Shown here: positions 19,513 through 19,735 of the stretch, in pieces
Numbering within the stretch: position 1 is the stretch's first letter
Layout: each line of letters starts with the position of its first letter
NCBI GenBank assembly: GCA_013054445.1
Contig: JAAMPI010001106.1
Coordinates: 1-19,735 of the forward strand
Origin: Cudoniella acicularis
Lineage: Eukaryota; Ascomycota; Leotiomycetes; Helotiales; Helotiaceae
Direction: 5' to 3'
DNA: 19,735 bases
Program-made: the position numbers and the translations under genes
The notes under the pieces: generated by a model
What the model was told of the DNA's origin: nothing
The model's input: the letters and a program-made list of their open reading frames with translations, nothing else
The model's database searches: none

Positions 19513-19735
19513 TTACGGTAGAGGAACCACTCGGGACTCTCCAACTTCTCCAGCCTTGATTGCGGAAGCTCAAGTGTCGAGTCGATTCGCCGCACTCACA
19601 CCATCGCCCACGATCTCAAGTCTCGAACTAAACTCACTCAGAGTTACTACATCGCCAATCCTCCACCGCTCAATCACCTCCCCCCCTTCAAACCTTCCAC
19701 AAACAACTCTGCCCTCACCACTTCCTCGGTCTCCC
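19513..19735 (-). CDS. Possible C-terminal end of a minus-strand gene (cut by right edge)
   Basis: On minus, a frame is open from the edge (first full codon 19734) with protein-like character: GRVVCGRFEGGEVIERWRIG, then DVVTLSEFSSRLEIVGDG. Read straight, it stops at TGA 19572-19570 (54 codons). A GTGAGT donor near 19605 and a CAATCAAG acceptor would remove about 45 bp and let the frame end in AGEVGESRVVPLP at TAA 19515-19513. I recognise no family. The plus strand is also open in two frames here because the sequence is C-rich, so chance is a real alternative. Confidence 0.28.

Overview
The window looks like nuclear DNA of a filamentous ascomycete. Coding regions are broken by short introns (46-125 bp) with GT..AG ends and CTAAC/CTGAC-like branch sites. 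The genes include two fungal Zn2Cys6 regulators, a fungal-type SNF1 kinase and a fungal MFS transporter. A Leotiomycete is my guess from overall feel; that rests on inference only.

Layout. 1-924 (-): the N-terminal part of the SNF1/AMPK-alpha kinase, cut by the left edge. 1922-2864 (-): a four-exon gene for a probable mitochondrial protein of unknown function. 3711-5999 (+): a four-exon Zn2Cys6 regulator. 6787-9082 (+): a nine-exon 12-TM MFS transporter. 9083-13762: a 4.7 kb gene-poor stretch between two convergent genes, with an unexpected cluster of the 8-mer TGACAGCA. 13763-15062 (-): a three-exon TauD/TfdA-family Fe(II)/2-oxoglutarate dioxygenase. 15834-17021 (-): a single-exon Zn2Cys6 regulator. 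17731-19065 (+): a single-exon gene joining an NTF2/SnoaL-like domain to a complete zinc-less medium-chain reductase (MDR). About 19513-19735 (-): a doubtful 3' end of another gene.

How it may work together (inference). The left part, with SNF1 and the mitochondrial protein, looks like core genome. The middle is a regulator followed by a transporter on the same strand. The right part (dioxygenase, regulator, SnoaL-MDR fusion) looks like a small accessory metabolic module. Its regulator and fusion gene are divergent and share a promoter with three copies of CCGGTGG, two of them in a perfect 10-bp inverted repeat. The two most notable items are the SnoaL-MDR fusion with that promoter, and the TGACAGCA cluster in a gap where no known gene needs a promoter. 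All exon structures were worked out by hand from reading frame, splice signals and family resemblance; no alignment or search was run.
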